A stretch of DNA of 64,000 bases. It comes from Acidobacteriota bacterium (GTDB lineage: Bacteria; Acidobacteriota; Vicinamibacteria; Vicinamibacterales; UBA2999). The translations under genes and the position numbers were made by a program. The stretch covers positions 1-64,000 of the forward strand of contig JAUSDY010000004.1 in the NCBI GenBank assembly GCA_030650395.1, in the 5' to 3' direction. This document shows positions 17,570 to 27,302 of the stretch, piece by piece. The notes below the pieces were generated by a model. That model saw only the letters and a program-made list of their open reading frames with translations, was not told where the DNA came from and made no database searches. Within the stretch, counting starts at the first letter, position 1; the number at the start of each line of letters is the position of its first letter.

Positions 17570-19765
17570 CTATTGTGGAATCCGCGCAAGTCGAATCGCA
17601 CCCACGCGCGCGCCCAGCAGCCGCGTATCGTTGCCGCCGACGAGCGCTGCCGGCGACACCAGCGGCGACGATTGCAGCCACAACTGATTGACGCCCGCGC
17701 GCCAACAGCGCTGCTCGACATCCCAGTCGTAATCGGCCTGTCCCGGCGGCATCGGCCGAATGGGTAGCTGGCAGTCGTTGATCGCCAAACCGAGCGTCGG
17801 ATGTTGCGTCGCGCGCGCTGCCGGCGTGGCGGTGACGGTGATGCGCACCGGCCCGGGCGGCGCCATGCTGATGCGCAGCGAAGCGTTTGGGGCGGCCGTC
17901 CAGCGAAACGGATCCGGATCGGCTTCGGGTGAATGCCAACCCGTTCCAAACGGCGGTGAGAGGTTCATTCGAAGGGCGGCGCTTGCGGTGGGCAGGCGGC
18001 CGAGGGTGAGATCGGCGCGCGCAACTCCCGGGCATAGCGTCACGGTCGAGGGTCCGTCGGCCGTGGCGACCACGGTCTGCGGGGACGCGGCGAACGTGAA
18101 GGTGATCGGGTCGCGCCGGCCGGTCTCGCGAATGCGAAGCGTCACGACTTGCGGCACGCCCGCTCTCGCCGCGGCCCGCTCCAGGTCACCGATTCCCGCC
18201 GCTGCGTCGTGAACGACGGGGCCCATCTCGAATGGGATGCTGCGCGGTTCGATGCTCGCGAAGCGCACCGGCTGCGGATCGGTCAGCCGCAGCATCACAC
18301 CGCCGGGCGCCGAGGCGGGCGTGGCGCCGTGCAGGATGAAGGATCCATTGGCGACGAGCAGCGAAACGTCGGGCCATTTGCCGGGCTCGAGCGCCACGCA
18401 CGGGATCTGTCCCGTCAACACCGCGATCGCCGTCGGGCCCAGCCATCCGCGCTCGAACAGGAAGCCCATGCGCTCGAGGTGCGAGCGCCCATTGGCGAAG
18501 GCGACGATCTGGCGGCCGCGACTGACCAGCGACTGCACCTGTTCGAGGCCCTGCGGAATGATCAGCGCCAATGACCCGGCGTGTTGCGAAGACAGCAGGA
18601 GGGTGGCATCGACCCGGCGGCTCTCGGCGATGATCGCCGTGCCGGACGGCAGATCCGTCACCTTGAAGTCGTACGCCATGCGGGCTGCTGCCTCCGAGCT
18701 GCGATCTCTTCCTAAGGCAGAGAGACGCACGCGTGTCAGGCCGGGATCTGCGATCAGCAGCACGCCGACTACCGCCACGAGCGCCCGGCCAGCGCCGGGC
18801 CGCACCGCTTGCGCCAGCCATGCCAGCGCGACCGCCACGGCTGCCCAGCCGCAGATCGACAACGGCACGCTCACGATCTCGAGGCCTGAGCGAGGCACCA
18901 GCCAGAACCACGCGATCAACCCAGCGACGAGCGCGGCGAGCGCGCGGCGATTACGAGGAACGCTCCACAGCACCACCAGCCCGATCAGGATCAGCAGCGC
19001 ACCCATCGGCGTGAATTCGCGCGACACCGACGTCACCGCCGCTCCCAGCGACGAGCCGTGAATGGGAAGAATGCGTTGGGACCCTCTGGCCAGCAATGGC
19101 AGCGTCGCAGACGCGGCCGCAACCGCAATGGCCGCGAGGGTACGCACTCGATTCGTGCGATCGGGCACGCGGCTCCAAAACAGCAGGGCCACTCCCGGCA
19201 GGCATGCCAGCCACGATGCGTCCTCCGCGAGCGCAAGGACGGCCGCACTCACGGCGACGATCGCGAAAATCGCGCGTGGCGACTGCAACCATCGCCCCCC
19301 CGCCCAGGCCGCCAGCAGCGCCAGCGCCGGCGATAACGCGTCGGCCGACCAGTAGATCCCGCGCCACCAGAACGTCGCGCTCGCGCCCATCGCGAGCATC
19401 GCGAAGAGAACCGAGTACAGCGGAACACCGGCCGCACTCAACCAGGCGCCGAAGGCCACGATGGCGAACCCGGCGGCGATGGCGGCGAAATCGCGTAGCG
19501 CCGTGCGGCGGCCCTTGGCGATGGCGATCGATCCGCGGCCCGCCACCGACGACGGCGACCACGGCACCGCGAATGGCGTCTCGAGCGCGGGCAACAGCGA
19601 CTGCGCCCACGGTGCGTCCGCCGGAGAAAATATGTGATCGCGATCGGCGGTGCCGATGCCGAGCGCGGCGCCGGACAAGTACGTCAAACCGGCAGCGAGG
19701 CCGACGGCCGCGATGACCGCGCGCGAGGCCCAGCGTGGTGCGCGGGCCGCTAGGTGAAGAGGCAT
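17570..19765 (-). CDS. Multi-TM membrane protein with large extracytoplasmic C-terminal domain
   Basis: I choose ATG 19765 (MPLHLAARAP, 731 aa), 20 nt after a perfect TATAAT; an upstream ATG at 19801 would overlap that promoter. About 9-10 hydrophobic helices fill residues 15-350. A soluble C-terminal half of beta-rich character follows. The segment around the third helix (ASATFWWRGIYWSADAL) resembles the DUF2723/GT-C style of membrane glycosyltransferase, but I cannot identify a catalytic aspartate pair. It is divergent from a GT-C-like gene, which suggests a shared role in cell-surface glycan assembly. Function not assigned. Confidence 0.75.
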   Translation of the reverse strand: MPLHLAARAPRWASRAVIAAVGLAAGLTYLSGAALGIGTADRDHIFSPADAPWAQSLLPALETPFAVPWSPSSVAGRGSIAIAKGRRTALRDFAAIAAGFAIVAFGAWLSAAGVPLYSVLFAMLAMGASATFWWRGIYWSADALSPALALLAAWAGGRWLQSPRAIFAIVAVSAAVLALAEDASWLACLPGVALLFWSRVPDRTNRVRTLAAIAVAAASATLPLLARGSQRILPIHGSSLGAAVTSVSREFTPMGALLILIGLVVLWSVPRNRRALAALVAGLIAWFWLVPRSGLEIVSVPLSICGWAAVAVALAWLAQAVRPGAGRALVAVVGVLLIADPGLTRVRLSALGRDRSSEAAARMAYDFKVTDLPSGTAIIAESRRVDATLLLSSQHAGSLALIIPQGLEQVQSLVSRGRQIVAFANGRSHLERMGFLFERGWLGPTAIAVLTGQIPCVALEPGKWPDVSLLVANGSFILHGATPASAPGGVMLRLTDPQPVRFASIEPRSIPFEMGPVVHDAAAGIGDLERAAARAGVPQVVTLRIRETGRRDPITFTFAASPQTVVATADGPSTVTLCPGVARADLTLGRLPTASAALRMNLSPPFGTGWHSPEADPDPFRWTAAPNASLRISMAPPGPVRITVTATPAARATQHPTLGLAINDCQLPIRPMPPGQADYDWDVEQRCWRAGVNQLWLQSSPLVSPAALVGGNDTRLLGARVGAIRLARIPQ

Positions 19766-19784
19766 TCGCGTTGCAGAGGGAAGT

Positions 19785-19790
19785 ATTATA
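19785..19790 (-). promoter_or_regulatory. Consensus -10 (TATAAT) in a divergent promoter
   Basis: TATAAT on the - strand (19790-19785) lies 20 nt before ATG 19765. The same bases give TATTAT on the + strand (19784-19789), 14 nt before ATG 19804. No convincing -35 at 16-18 nt in either direction. Confidence 0.45.
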
Positions 19791-19803
19791 CCGAGCGACA
19801 CTG

Positions 19804-21297
19804 ATGTCGATTACCGATCGGCGGCTCACGATCGCCATGGCCGCGGCCGTCGCGCTCGTCCTCGCCCGCGCCGCCGTGTTCCTGTTCTGGGAACAAGCCG
19901 GCTTCGATGCCGACCAGGCGATCTTCGGATTGATGGCCAAGCACATCGCGGAAGGACGCGCCTTTCCGATGTTCATCTATGGCGATCAATACATGCTCGG
20001 CCTGCAGGCCTGGCTGGCGGCGCCGCTGTTCGCCGTATTCGGTCCGTCGGTGGCGGTGCTAAAGCTGCCCGTGGTGCTGGTCAACATCGCCACCGCCGTG
20101 ATCCTGGTGTGGATCCTGCACCGCGACGGCGGGCTGCGGCCCGTCACCGCTCTCGTCTGCTCGCTGTTTTTCGTCTGGGCCCCGCCTGTTCTCGCCGCAT
20201 CGCTGGTCGAAACCGGCGGCGGCAATCCCGAGCCGTTTCTGTATGTCCTGCTGTTGTGGCTGCTGCGTCATCGGCCGCTCGCATTCGGCATCGTCTTTGG
20301 CATCGGATTCACGCATCGCGAGTTCACCGCGTACGGCGTGAGCGCGATCGTCGGACTCGCGCTCCTCGACGACTGGCGCGTGACCTATGCGCGGCTGAGG
20401 GCGGTCGCGCTGGCAGGGATTGGTTACATGGTGGTGTGGCAGCTGGTGCGCACCGGCTTCGTATTTTCCAACCCGTTTGGTCCCGGCGCTGCGATCGCGG
20501 CGCCACTTGGCGGCGGTACTAACATCGAAGGACTCGCGAGCCGCTATTGCTGGGCGCCGGAAACGATTCTGCCCGGCCTTCAAGGCTTGTTCGGAAGCTA
20601 TCTGGGGATCCCGTTCGGCGCCGACAATCACCGCCTCGCGGACGTCGGCGTCAGAAGCGTGATTGTGCGCACCAACGTGCCGGGCATGCCGGCATTCTGG
20701 CCGCTGCTGGGCGCAGTCTTCGTGGTCGCGATGGGGCGCGTGATCTGGATTAGTCTCCGCGACCGCATGCCGATATGGCGGGGGCGCGGCGCCGTGGGCG
20801 CGTTCCTGCTGCTGGTCGGCTTGCAGGCCGGCGTGTTCTACTCGGTGGCGCGATGCGGACGGCTCGACCTCGTGACGCTTCGCTACGCGCTCCTGACCCT
20901 GTACATCGGCGTCGGCGTCATGGCGCTCTTTTTCATTTACGAAACCGAGCGCCGCTGGCGGTGGGCGATGGTGAGCGTGATGCTGGCATGGGCGCTCGCG
21001 AGCGGCGCGGCACACGCGCGGTTGCTGAACGAGTACCTGTTTCACGAGCCGCCGAATTCGCGGCGGCAGCTGGCGACCTACCTGGTTGACCACGGCATCC
21101 GCTACGCCCGCGCCGATTACTGGACCGCGTATGCGACGACGTTTCTCGCGGGCGAGCGCGTGGTGATCGCGTCGACCGACACCGTGCGCATCAGCGGGTA
21201 TCAGAGTGAGGTGGACGCCCATCGAGCCGAGGCCGTGACGGTGCAGCGCGAGCCGTGTAAGACCACCGCCGGGCCCGAGGCCGTGCCCGGCATGTAA
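19804..21297 (+). CDS. GT-C type membrane glycosyltransferase (PMT/ArnT-like)
   Basis: I choose ATG 19804 (497 aa); the frame is open to 19735, but that part overlaps the divergent gene. A first TM helix (about 9-29) is followed by the periplasmic-loop signature [18 protein letters not shown] (aspartates 35 and 37), the position of the catalytic acidic residues in GT-C polyprenyl-phosphate-sugar transferases. [12 protein letters not shown] follows, then about ten more helices. It would move a sugar from a lipid carrier to a protein or glycan outside the membrane. The next gene starts within its stop codon (TAATG). Confidence 0.8.
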   Translation: MSITDRRLTIAMAAAVALVLARAAVFLFWEQAGFDADQAIFGLMAKHIAEGRAFPMFIYGDQYMLGLQAWLAAPLFAVFGPSVAVLKLPVVLVNIATAVILVWILHRDGGLRPVTALVCSLFFVWAPPVLAASLVETGGGNPEPFLYVLLLWLLRHRPLAFGIVFGIGFTHREFTAYGVSAIVGLALLDDWRVTYARLRAVALAGIGYMVVWQLVRTGFVFSNPFGPGAAIAAPLGGGTNIEGLASRYCWAPETILPGLQGLFGSYLGIPFGADNHRLADVGVRSVIVRTNVPGMPAFWPLLGAVFVVAMGRVIWISLRDRMPIWRGRGAVGAFLLLVGLQAGVFYSVARCGRLDLVTLRYALLTLYIGVGVMALFFIYETERRWRWAMVSVMLAWALASGAAHARLLNEYLFHEPPNSRRQLATYLVDHGIRYARADYWTAYATTFLAGERVVIASTDTVRISGYQSEVDAHRAEAVTVQREPCKTTAGPEAVPGM

Positions 21298-22478
21298 TGG
21301 ATCTGCCGCGAATGACCTCGACGACGCGCATCGGAATCCTGATGGGGGCGGCGCTTGTCAGCGCATGTGCACCCGCGGCTCCAGACACCATCCTCTTGAA
21401 CGGCAAGATCTTTACCGCCAATGCCGCTCAGCCGTGGGCGGAGGCTCTGGCGATCCGCGGCGAGCGCATCATCGCCGTCGGCGCCAATACGGCGATCGCC
21501 GCCCAGGCCGGGACGTCGACGCGCCGCCTCGACCTTGGCGGACGCACGGTTGTTCCCGGCTTCAACGACGCGCATATCACGGTTACTCGTCCGGCCGTCG
21601 ACACGGCGCGGCTGCTCGGCGCCGACGCCATCGCGCGCGGCGTGACGTCGATCCAGATCTTCTCGGCCGGTCCCGTTCCGGCCGCCGTTCAGGCCTTTCG
21701 CAATGCGGATCTTCCGCAGCGCGTTCGCGTGATTCGCATGCCCGAGCCGGACGAATCGGGCGCCAACCGCGACAGCCGTCCGTATTTTCCGCCGCAGCCC
21801 AGGCCGCGCCTCGAGGCGCGAGGCATGGGCTTTGTACTCGGATCGTCGGATGGCGCGCGCCTGCAGCAAGCGATCGGGTGGGCCTACGGAACTGAAGACC
21901 CGCTGGCGATCGACTGCGAGGACACGGAGATGCTGGAAGCGTACGTGGCCGCGCTCGAGAGCCATGGTGCGGCGGAGGTGTGGAAGGCGAAGCGGCCCCG
22001 CATCGAGCGGCCGGCGTCTCTGCCGGCCAATGCGGCCGCACGGCTGACGAAACTGGGCGCGGTCATCGTGCAGGCGCCCTTCGACTCGCGGGCCTCCGGC
22101 GACGCCGGAGGCCCGCTCGCTCAGGGCAGGCCACGCGCCGGCGTGCCGCTGAAATCGATTCTGATCGCGCGCGTGTCACTGGCGCTTGGATCGGGCGGAT
22201 CGCTGCGCGGGCTCGATATCATCAGATCGGCCGTCGATCCATCGCAGGGCGGCGAAGCACTCACCAGAGAAGAGGCCGTCACGGCGTACACTCGCGGTTC
22301 GGCCTTCTCGGAATCCGCCGAGCGCGACAAGGGCCGGCTGGCGGTCGGAATGCTCGCCGACCTCGCGGTGCTGTCTGCCGACATGTTCACCGTGCCGCTG
22401 GAACAGATGGCAGCGATTCGAAGCGTGATGACGATAATCGGCGGGCGTGTTGTGCACGACACCGGAGTGCTGCGCTGA
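21297..22478 (+). CDS. Amidohydrolase-family lipoprotein with altered metal site (probably degenerate)
   Basis: A 393-aa protein with a lipoprotein-type leader (ALVSAC) and the amidohydrolase/YtcJ-like beta-sandwich start ([15 protein letters not shown]). The PGFNDAHI motif follows at about 87-94. In the family this is PGFxDxHxH. Here the second histidine is replaced (H93-I94-T95), so one metal ligand is missing. The protein is also much shorter than typical YtcJ members (about 530 aa). The C-terminal part is kept ([33 protein letters not shown]). A palindromic repeat is inserted in frame at 22077-22128. Overlaps with both neighbours point to co-transcription. Probably inactive or re-purposed. 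Confidence 0.75.
   Translation: MDLPRMTSTTRIGILMGAALVSACAPAAPDTILLNGKIFTANAAQPWAEALAIRGERIIAVGANTAIAAQAGTSTRRLDLGGRTVVPGFNDAHITVTRPAVDTARLLGADAIARGVTSIQIFSAGPVPAAVQAFRNADLPQRVRVIRMPEPDESGANRDSRPYFPPQPRPRLEARGMGFVLGSSDGARLQQAIGWAYGTEDPLAIDCEDTEMLEAYVAALESHGAAEVWKAKRPRIERPASLPANAAARLTKLGAVIVQAPFDSRASGDAGGPLAQGRPRAGVPLKSILIARVSLALGSGGSLRGLDIIRSAVDPSQGGEALTREEAVTAYTRGSAFSESAERDKGRLAVGMLADLAVLSADMFTVPLEQMAAIRSVMTIIGGRVVHDTGVLR
22077..22128 (+). repeat. In-frame repeat with constant arms and palindromic core (CCCTTCGACTCGC family)
   Basis: The arms CCCTTCGACTCGC and GCTCGCTCAGGGCAGG enclose a palindrome (GGGCCTCCGGCG...GGAGGCCC, 22090-22114). The same arms with a different palindromic core occur in metH (47066-47117). 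It encodes about residues 261-278 of the amidohydrolase. Confidence 0.8.
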
Positions 22479-24283
22479 TGTTTGCGGACCTTCGCGCCTT
22501 TATCGATCAGCTCCGCCGCGATCGCGACCTCGTCGAGATCACCGCGCCGGTCGATCCGGTTCTCGAAGCGGCCGAGATCCATCGGCGCGTGATCGCCGCC
22601 GGCGGCCCGGCGCTGCTGTTCACCAACGTCAAGGGCGCAGCGTTTCCGCTCGTCACCAACCTGTTCGGCACGGCTCGCCGCGCGGAGCTGGCGTTCGGCC
22701 GCCGGCCGTTGGAGCTCGTCAAGCGAGTGGTCCATCTTGCGGAAACCATCCTGCCGCCGACGGCGGCGAAGCTCTGGAGCGCGCGTGACGTCGGCCTGGA
22801 TCTGCTGAAGGTCGGCACGCGCCGGCAGTCGTCGGGCCCGGTGCTCGACGTGGTAACCAGGGAGGTGCGGCTCGATCGCCTGCCGGTCGTGACCTGCTGG
22901 CCCGAAGACGGCGGCCCGTTCGTGACGCTGCCGCTCGTCTACACGCAGCATCCCGACAAGCCCGGCCACAACCTCGGCATGTATCGCATGCACGTCTACG
23001 ACGCGACATCGACCGGCATGCACTGGCAGATTGGCAAGGGCGGCGGCTTTCATTACGCGCGCGCGGAGGCGCGGGGCGAGGCCTTGCCGGTGACGGTGTT
23101 TCTCGGCGGGCCTCCGGCGCTGATCCTGTCGGCGATCGCGCCGTTACCGGAGAACGTCCCCGAGTTGATGCTCGCGTCGCTCATTGCGGGTTCGAAGCTG
23201 CCGCAAGCGCCGGGCCCGAACGGCCATCCGCATCCCCTGATTGCGACGGCGGAGTTCGCGCTGATGGGGCAGGTTGCGCCGAAGGTCAGGAAGCCTGAAG
23301 GACCGTTCGGCGATCACTACGGATATTACTCGCTGCAGCACGATTACCCGATCTTCACGATCGATCAGATCGCGCACCGCCGCGACGCGATCTACCCGGC
23401 GACGGTAGTGGGGAAGCCCCGGCAGGAGGATTTCTTCATCGGCGACCTGTTGCAGGACCTGTTGTCGCCGCTCTTTCCCCTTGTGATGCCCACGGTCGAG
23501 CGCCTGTGGTCGTACGGCGAGACCGGTTATCACTCGCTGGCGGCCGCGGTGGTGAAACAGCGCTACAAGCGCGAAGCCATGGCCAGCGCGTTTCGAATTC
23601 TCGGCGAAGGGCAGTTGTCGCTGACGAAGTTTCTGCTCCTGACCGATCGGCTAGTGGATCTGAAAGACTTTCGTGCCACGCTGGAGCACGTGCTGGCCCG
23701 CACCGACCCCCGGACCGATCTCTACGTGTTCTCGAACCTGGCGATGGACACGCTCGACTACACCGGCCCCGTCGTCAACGAGGGCTCGAAGGGGGTGTGG
23801 GTGGGCCTTGGCGATCCGGTGCGCGAGCTGCCGCGCGCGTTTGCGCCCGCGACGCCGCCGCCGTCGGACGTGACCGACGTGCGGGTTTACTGCGGCGGGT
23901 GCCTGGTCGTCGGCGCGCGGCCGTTCGCCGACGATCCGCAGGCGCCGTCGCGCATCGCCGCTCATGCCGCGTTCAAGGACTGGCCGCTCGTGGTGGTGAG
24001 CGACGAGCCCGCCCGCGCCACGCGCAGCGACATGAACTTTCTGTGGACGACCTTCACGCGGTTCGAGCCCGCCGCCGACATTCACGCGGCCGGCCAGCGC
24101 GTAGTGCGCAATCACATTTCATACCAGCCGCCGATCGTGATCGACGCCCGCATGAAGCCCTGGTACCCGAAGGAAGTGTCGTGTGACGCGGCCACGGCCG
24201 CGACGGTCACGCGCCGCTGGGCCGAGTACTTCCCGTCCGGTGGGGTACAGATGGGCGACTCGGATCGCGGGCACCTCGATTGA
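22478..24283 (+). CDS. UbiD family (prenylated-FMN dependent) decarboxylase
   Basis: A 601-aa protein starting at ATG 22478 inside the stop of the previous gene (TGATG). The start [21 protein letters not shown], the NLFGTARR segment and the strongly conserved KPEGPFGDHYGYYS block (Glu274) mark a full-length UbiD enzyme. UbiD uses prFMN to add or remove carboxyl groups on unsaturated or aromatic acids. The best-known member decarboxylates 4-hydroxy-3-polyprenylbenzoate in ubiquinone synthesis, and others act in futalosine-type menaquinone synthesis or aromatic degradation. No ubiX is nearby, so the substrate stays open. Confidence 0.93.
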   Translation: MFADLRAFIDQLRRDRDLVEITAPVDPVLEAAEIHRRVIAAGGPALLFTNVKGAAFPLVTNLFGTARRAELAFGRRPLELVKRVVHLAETILPPTAAKLWSARDVGLDLLKVGTRRQSSGPVLDVVTREVRLDRLPVVTCWPEDGGPFVTLPLVYTQHPDKPGHNLGMYRMHVYDATSTGMHWQIGKGGGFHYARAEARGEALPVTVFLGGPPALILSAIAPLPENVPELMLASLIAGSKLPQAPGPNGHPHPLIATAEFALMGQVAPKVRKPEGPFGDHYGYYSLQHDYPIFTIDQIAHRRDAIYPATVVGKPRQEDFFIGDLLQDLLSPLFPLVMPTVERLWSYGETGYHSLAAAVVKQRYKREAMASAFRILGEGQLSLTKFLLLTDRLVDLKDFRATLEHVLARTDPRTDLYVFSNLAMDTLDYTGPVVNEGSKGVWVGLGDPVRELPRAFAPATPPPSDVTDVRVYCGGCLVVGARPFADDPQAPSRIAAHAAFKDWPLVVVSDEPARATRSDMNFLWTTFTRFEPAADIHAAGQRVVRNHISYQPPIVIDARMKPWYPKEVSCDAATAATVTRRWAEYFPSGGVQMGDSDRGHLD

Positions 24284-24286
24284 CTA

Positions 24287-24320
24287 AGGCAAAAGGCAGA
24301 AGGCAGAAGAGTCTGCCTTC
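24287..24320. repeat. AAGGCAG repeat hairpin before apaG
   Basis: AAGGCAA and AAGGCAG units (24287-24309) are followed by the complementary CTGCCTTCTTA. It forms a compact hairpin after the ubiD stop. Confidence 0.8.
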
Positions 24321-24330
24321 TTACTTGAAC

Positions 24331-24336
24331 TATCAT
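24331..24336 (+). promoter_or_regulatory. -10-like TATCAT just before a leaderless apaG start
   Basis: TATCAT is separated by 7 nt from GTG 24344, with no Shine-Dalgarno sequence between. Confidence 0.4.
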
Positions 24337-24343
24337 CAATTAC

Positions 24344-24727
24344 GTGAGCGATACGACGACCAACGGGATACGTGTGCAGGTGACGACGAAGTTTCTGGCT
24401 GAGCACAGCTCGCCGAAAGACAAGGAATACCGGTTCGCGTATTTCATCCGGATCTCGAACGTCGGCACGGAAACGGCGAAGCTGGTGACCCGCCACTGGG
24501 TGATCACCAACGCCGACGGCGAGGAAGAAGAAGTCCGGGGCGAAGGCGTGGTCGGGGAGTTCCCGGTGCTGCCGCCGGGCACGAGCTTCGACTACAACAG
24601 CTTTTGCAATTTGAAGACGCCGGTCGGCTCGATGCACGGCAGCTATCAGATGGTCAGGCCCGACGGCGCCGAGTTCGACGCGCGCATTGCGCCGTTCACG
24701 CTCGCCGTCCCGAACGCGTTGAATTAG
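24344..24727 (+). CDS. apaG: ApaG domain protein
   Basis: A 127-aa immunoglobulin/fibronectin-III-like protein with the ApaG signatures. These are IRVQVTTKFLAEHSSP, YRFAYFIRISNVG, RHWVITNADG, VRGEGVVGEFPVLPPG and PVGSMHGSYQMV. ApaG is a small conserved protein of unsettled biochemical role, linked in enterobacteria to the apaH/rsmA locus and to divalent cation phenotypes. Here it stands alone, starting with GTG and with no Shine-Dalgarno sequence. A TATCAT hexamer 7 nt upstream suggests a leaderless message. Confidence 0.92.
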   Translation: MSDTTTNGIRVQVTTKFLAEHSSPKDKEYRFAYFIRISNVGTETAKLVTRHWVITNADGEEEEVRGEGVVGEFPVLPPGTSFDYNSFCNLKTPVGSMHGSYQMVRPDGAEFDARIAPFTLAVPNALN

Positions 24728-24733
24728 GAAACC

Positions 24734-24805
24734 GAGGGCTTGAGGGCTGGAGGACTTGAACGACTGACAATCAAGCCCGCAAGCCCTTAAGCCCCCAAGC
24801 CCTCA
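24734..24805. repeat. Inverted AGGGCTT / AAGCCCT heptamer array
   Basis: GAGGGCTTGAGGGCTGG (left arm) pairs with CAAGCCCTTAAGCCC... (right arm). It fills the gap between apaG and the ABC exporter. The same AAGCCCC units appear inside thrC at 62916-62995. Confidence 0.85.
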
Positions 24806-24813
24806 GATACACA

Positions 24814-26748
24814 ATGGCCCTTCTCCGATCCGGCGTCCCCAGCATGCGTAAGGCCGAGCGCTCCAGCAGCGCCCGCGCGATGAGTGCTGCCGCCGGGGCG
24901 ACGCCGGCCGCCGCCGCAAAGAAAAAGAAGATCGATTCCGCGGCCGCGTGGCGCGAGTTCCGCGAGCTGGTCTGGGTCCATCGCCGGCGCCTCACGATCG
25001 GCCTGTCGCTGATGCTGATCAGCCGCCTCGCCGGCATCGTGTTGCCGGCGCTTTCCAAGTACGTGATCGACGATGTGATCGGCAAGGGGCGGCATGAGCT
25101 GTTGATGCCGATCGCGCTCGCCGCGGGCGCGGCCACCGTCGTCCAGGCGATCGCGAGCTTTTTTTTAGGCCAGACCCTCGGCGTGGCAGCACAGCGGGCG
25201 ATCACCGACATGCGCAAGCGGGTGCAGGCCAAGGTGATGCGGCTGCCGGTGCGCTACTTCGACTCGACGCAGTCCGGCGTCCTGCTGTCGCGCATCATGA
25301 ACGACGCCGAAGGGATCCGGAACCTGGTCGGCACGGGCCTGGTGCAATTGGTCGGCGGCGTGCTGACCGCGTTCATCGCTCTCGGGGTGCTGCTCTATTT
25401 GAACTGGCGGATGACGGTGGTGACCGCGATCGTGTTGGCGCTGTTTGGCGGCGGCATGGCCTACGCTTTCCAGCGGCTGCGGCCGCTGTTCCGCGAGCGC
25501 GGCAAGATCCAGGGTGAAGTGACCGGCCGCCTGACAGAGGCCCTCGGCGGCATCCGCATCGTCAAGAGCTACACGGCCGAGAAGCGCGAAGAGATCACCT
25601 TCACCAAGGGCGCGCACCGGCTGTTCCGCAACATCGCGCAGTCGATGACGGGCGTCTCGGCGACGACCTCAGGCAGCACCGTGATCGTCGGGGTGGTGGG
25701 CGTCATCATGATCTGGATGGGCGGCAACGACATCCTCGCCGGCAAGATGACGCTCGGCGACTTCGTGATGTACATCTTCTTCATCGGCCTGCTCGCGGCG
25801 CCGATGATTTCGATCGCCAGCATCGGCACGCAGATCACCGAAGCGTTCGCGGGGCTCGATCGCATCCGCGAGATCATGAACATGCAGACCGAGGACGAGG
25901 CCGACGAAGGCAAGCCGTCGCTCGGCCCGATCCGCGGCGACATCCGGTTCGAGAGTGTGTGGTTCGAATACAACCCGGGGGCGCCGGTACTGAAGGACGT
26001 GACGTTCCGGGCGGCGCCGGGCACGACCACGGCGCTGGTCGGCTCGAGCGGCTCGGGCAAGAGTACGCTGATCAGCCTGGTGATGGCGTTCAACCGGCCG
26101 CTGAAGGGCACCATCTTCGTCGACGACAAGCCCCTCAACGACGTGCCGCTGCGCGATTACCGCGAGCAGCTGGCGTCGGTGCTGCAGGAGAACTTCCTGT
26201 TCGACGGCACGATCGCCGAGAACATCGGCTACGCCAAGCCGGGCTCGACGCTCGACGACATCAAGCACGCCGCGCGCGTCGCGCACTGCGAAGAATTCAT
26301 CATGAAGTTCCCCGAGGGCTACCAGACCGTCGTCGGCGAGCGCGGCATCAAGCTGAGCGGCGGCCAGCGCCAGCGCGTCTCGATCGCGCGCGCGATCCTG
26401 GCGCAGCCCACCGTGCTGATTCTCGACGAGGCGACGTCGAGCCTCGACAGCGAGAGCGAAGAGATGATCCAGGACGGCCTGAAGACGCTCCGCACCGGCC
26501 GGACGACGTTCGTGATTGCGCACCGGCTGTCGACGATCCGCAGCGCCGATCAGATCCTGGTGATGGAAGGCGGCGAGATCGTCGAGCGCGGCACGCACGA
26601 CGATCTGCTGGCGCGCGACGGCCGGTACCGTCAGCTCTACGATAAGCAGTACAAGCTCGAGACCAACCGTTTCATCAATCCGGGTGAGGACTGGACTCCC
26701 GAACTGCCGAAACCGGTTCCGGTAAAACCCGCTTCATCACAAATCTAA
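24814..26748 (+). CDS. ABC exporter, fused TMD-NBD half transporter (MsbA-like)
   Basis: A 644-aa type IV ABC half-transporter that should work as a homodimer. A low-complexity Ala/Lys N-terminus (1-45) precedes six TM helices (about 55-340). The nucleotide-binding domain has GSSGSGKST (about 410), the signature LSGGQRQR, Walker B VLILDEATSSLDSES and the H-loop IAHRLSTI. It ends in a Pro/Lys tail. The closest functional analogy is the MsbA-type lipid flippase/exporter group. Substrate cannot be decided from sequence alone; no lpxK or kdtA is adjacent. ATG 24814 is the first start after the repeat, and ATG 24844 or 24880 are alternatives. Confidence 0.9.
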   Translation: MALLRSGVPSMRKAERSSSARAMSAAAGATPAAAAKKKKIDSAAAWREFRELVWVHRRRLTIGLSLMLISRLAGIVLPALSKYVIDDVIGKGRHELLMPIALAAGAATVVQAIASFFLGQTLGVAAQRAITDMRKRVQAKVMRLPVRYFDSTQSGVLLSRIMNDAEGIRNLVGTGLVQLVGGVLTAFIALGVLLYLNWRMTVVTAIVLALFGGGMAYAFQRLRPLFRERGKIQGEVTGRLTEALGGIRIVKSYTAEKREEITFTKGAHRLFRNIAQSMTGVSATTSGSTVIVGVVGVIMIWMGGNDILAGKMTLGDFVMYIFFIGLLAAPMISIASIGTQITEAFAGLDRIREIMNMQTEDEADEGKPSLGPIRGDIRFESVWFEYNPGAPVLKDVTFRAAPGTTTALVGSSGSGKSTLISLVMAFNRPLKGTIFVDDKPLNDVPLRDYREQLASVLQENFLFDGTIAENIGYAKPGSTLDDIKHAARVAHCEEFIMKFPEGYQTVVGERGIKLSGGQRQRVSIARAILAQPTVLILDEATSSLDSESEEMIQDGLKTLRTGRTTFVIAHRLSTIRSADQILVMEGGEIVERGTHDDLLARDGRYRQLYDKQYKLETNRFINPGEDWTPELPKPVPVKPASSQI

Positions 26749-26749
26749 G

Positions 26750-26806
26750 GTGCGTACGGTGCGTACGGTTCCAAGGGTGCGTACGGTGCTTTGGTGCGTA
26801 GGGTGC
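26750..26806. repeat. GTGCGTACG tandem repeat
   Basis: GTGCGTACGG units with a TTCCAAGG interruption fill the gap between convergent genes (stops at 26748 and 26807). A near copy, including the same TTCCAAGG interruption, lies at 27823-27893. Confidence 0.85.
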
Positions 26807-27211
26807 CTAATGTCCGCGGTCGAAAACGATGACCTGCTCGAACGCCTTGCCCTGTCCATCGATCCCCGCGACGGTCGCCGTCAGCGTTTGTCCATCCTGG
26901 GCGACCTCGTAGGTGCCGCGGCCGAGTATGGCCTCGCCGCGTTTCCCGGTGGTCTCGAGCATATGAGTCCCGATCCACTTCGAGATCACAACTACGCCCG
27001 GCGCCTGCGGCGAGACGGCATGTTCTTGGCCATCCGCGACGAGGGTCAACGTGCTCGACTCGTCTTTGCCGGACATGTTGACGCCTGATTGCGTGAGCGA
27101 CACGTCGTTCCCCGACACTTCGAATCGCAGCGTCGCGCTCTGGAACTGGTGGTTTTCGTGCCGGCGAGACTTCTCCAGGTTTGCGATCCATGTGCCCGTC
27201 AATGGATTCAT
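26807..27211 (-). CDS. Small lipocalin-like beta-barrel protein (hypothetical)
   Basis: A 134-aa protein from ATG 27211, preceded by GAGGAA at good spacing. It starts MNPLTGTWIANLEKS and alternates hydrophobic and polar strands (ATLRFEVSGNDVSLTQSG, QTLTATVAGIDGQGKAFEQVIVF), as in short lipocalin-like domains common in Acidobacteriota. There is no signal peptide, and the ligand is unknown. The longer open frame upstream crosses the divergent gene and its repeat, so it is not coding. Divergent from the SnoaL-like gene. Confidence 0.75.
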   Translation of the reverse strand: MNPLTGTWIANLEKSRRHENHQFQSATLRFEVSGNDVSLTQSGVNMSGKDESSTLTLVADGQEHAVSPQAPGVVVISKWIGTHMLETTGKRGEAILGRGTYEVAQDGQTLTATVAGIDGQGKAFEQVIVFDRGH

Positions 27212-27272
27212 TGCTATTCCTCGCTGGGGGCATCCTACTTCCGAATCCGGATCCGGTATTGTCTCGGAAGAC

Positions 27273-27300
27273 AAAGGCAGAAGGCAGAAGGCAAAAGGCA
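27273..27300. repeat. AAGGCAG/AAGGCAA repeat directly before a start codon
   Basis: Four heptamer units end 2 nt before ATG 27303. They form the leader of the SnoaL-like gene and contain no standard Shine-Dalgarno sequence. Confidence 0.8.
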
Positions 27301-27302
27301 AA

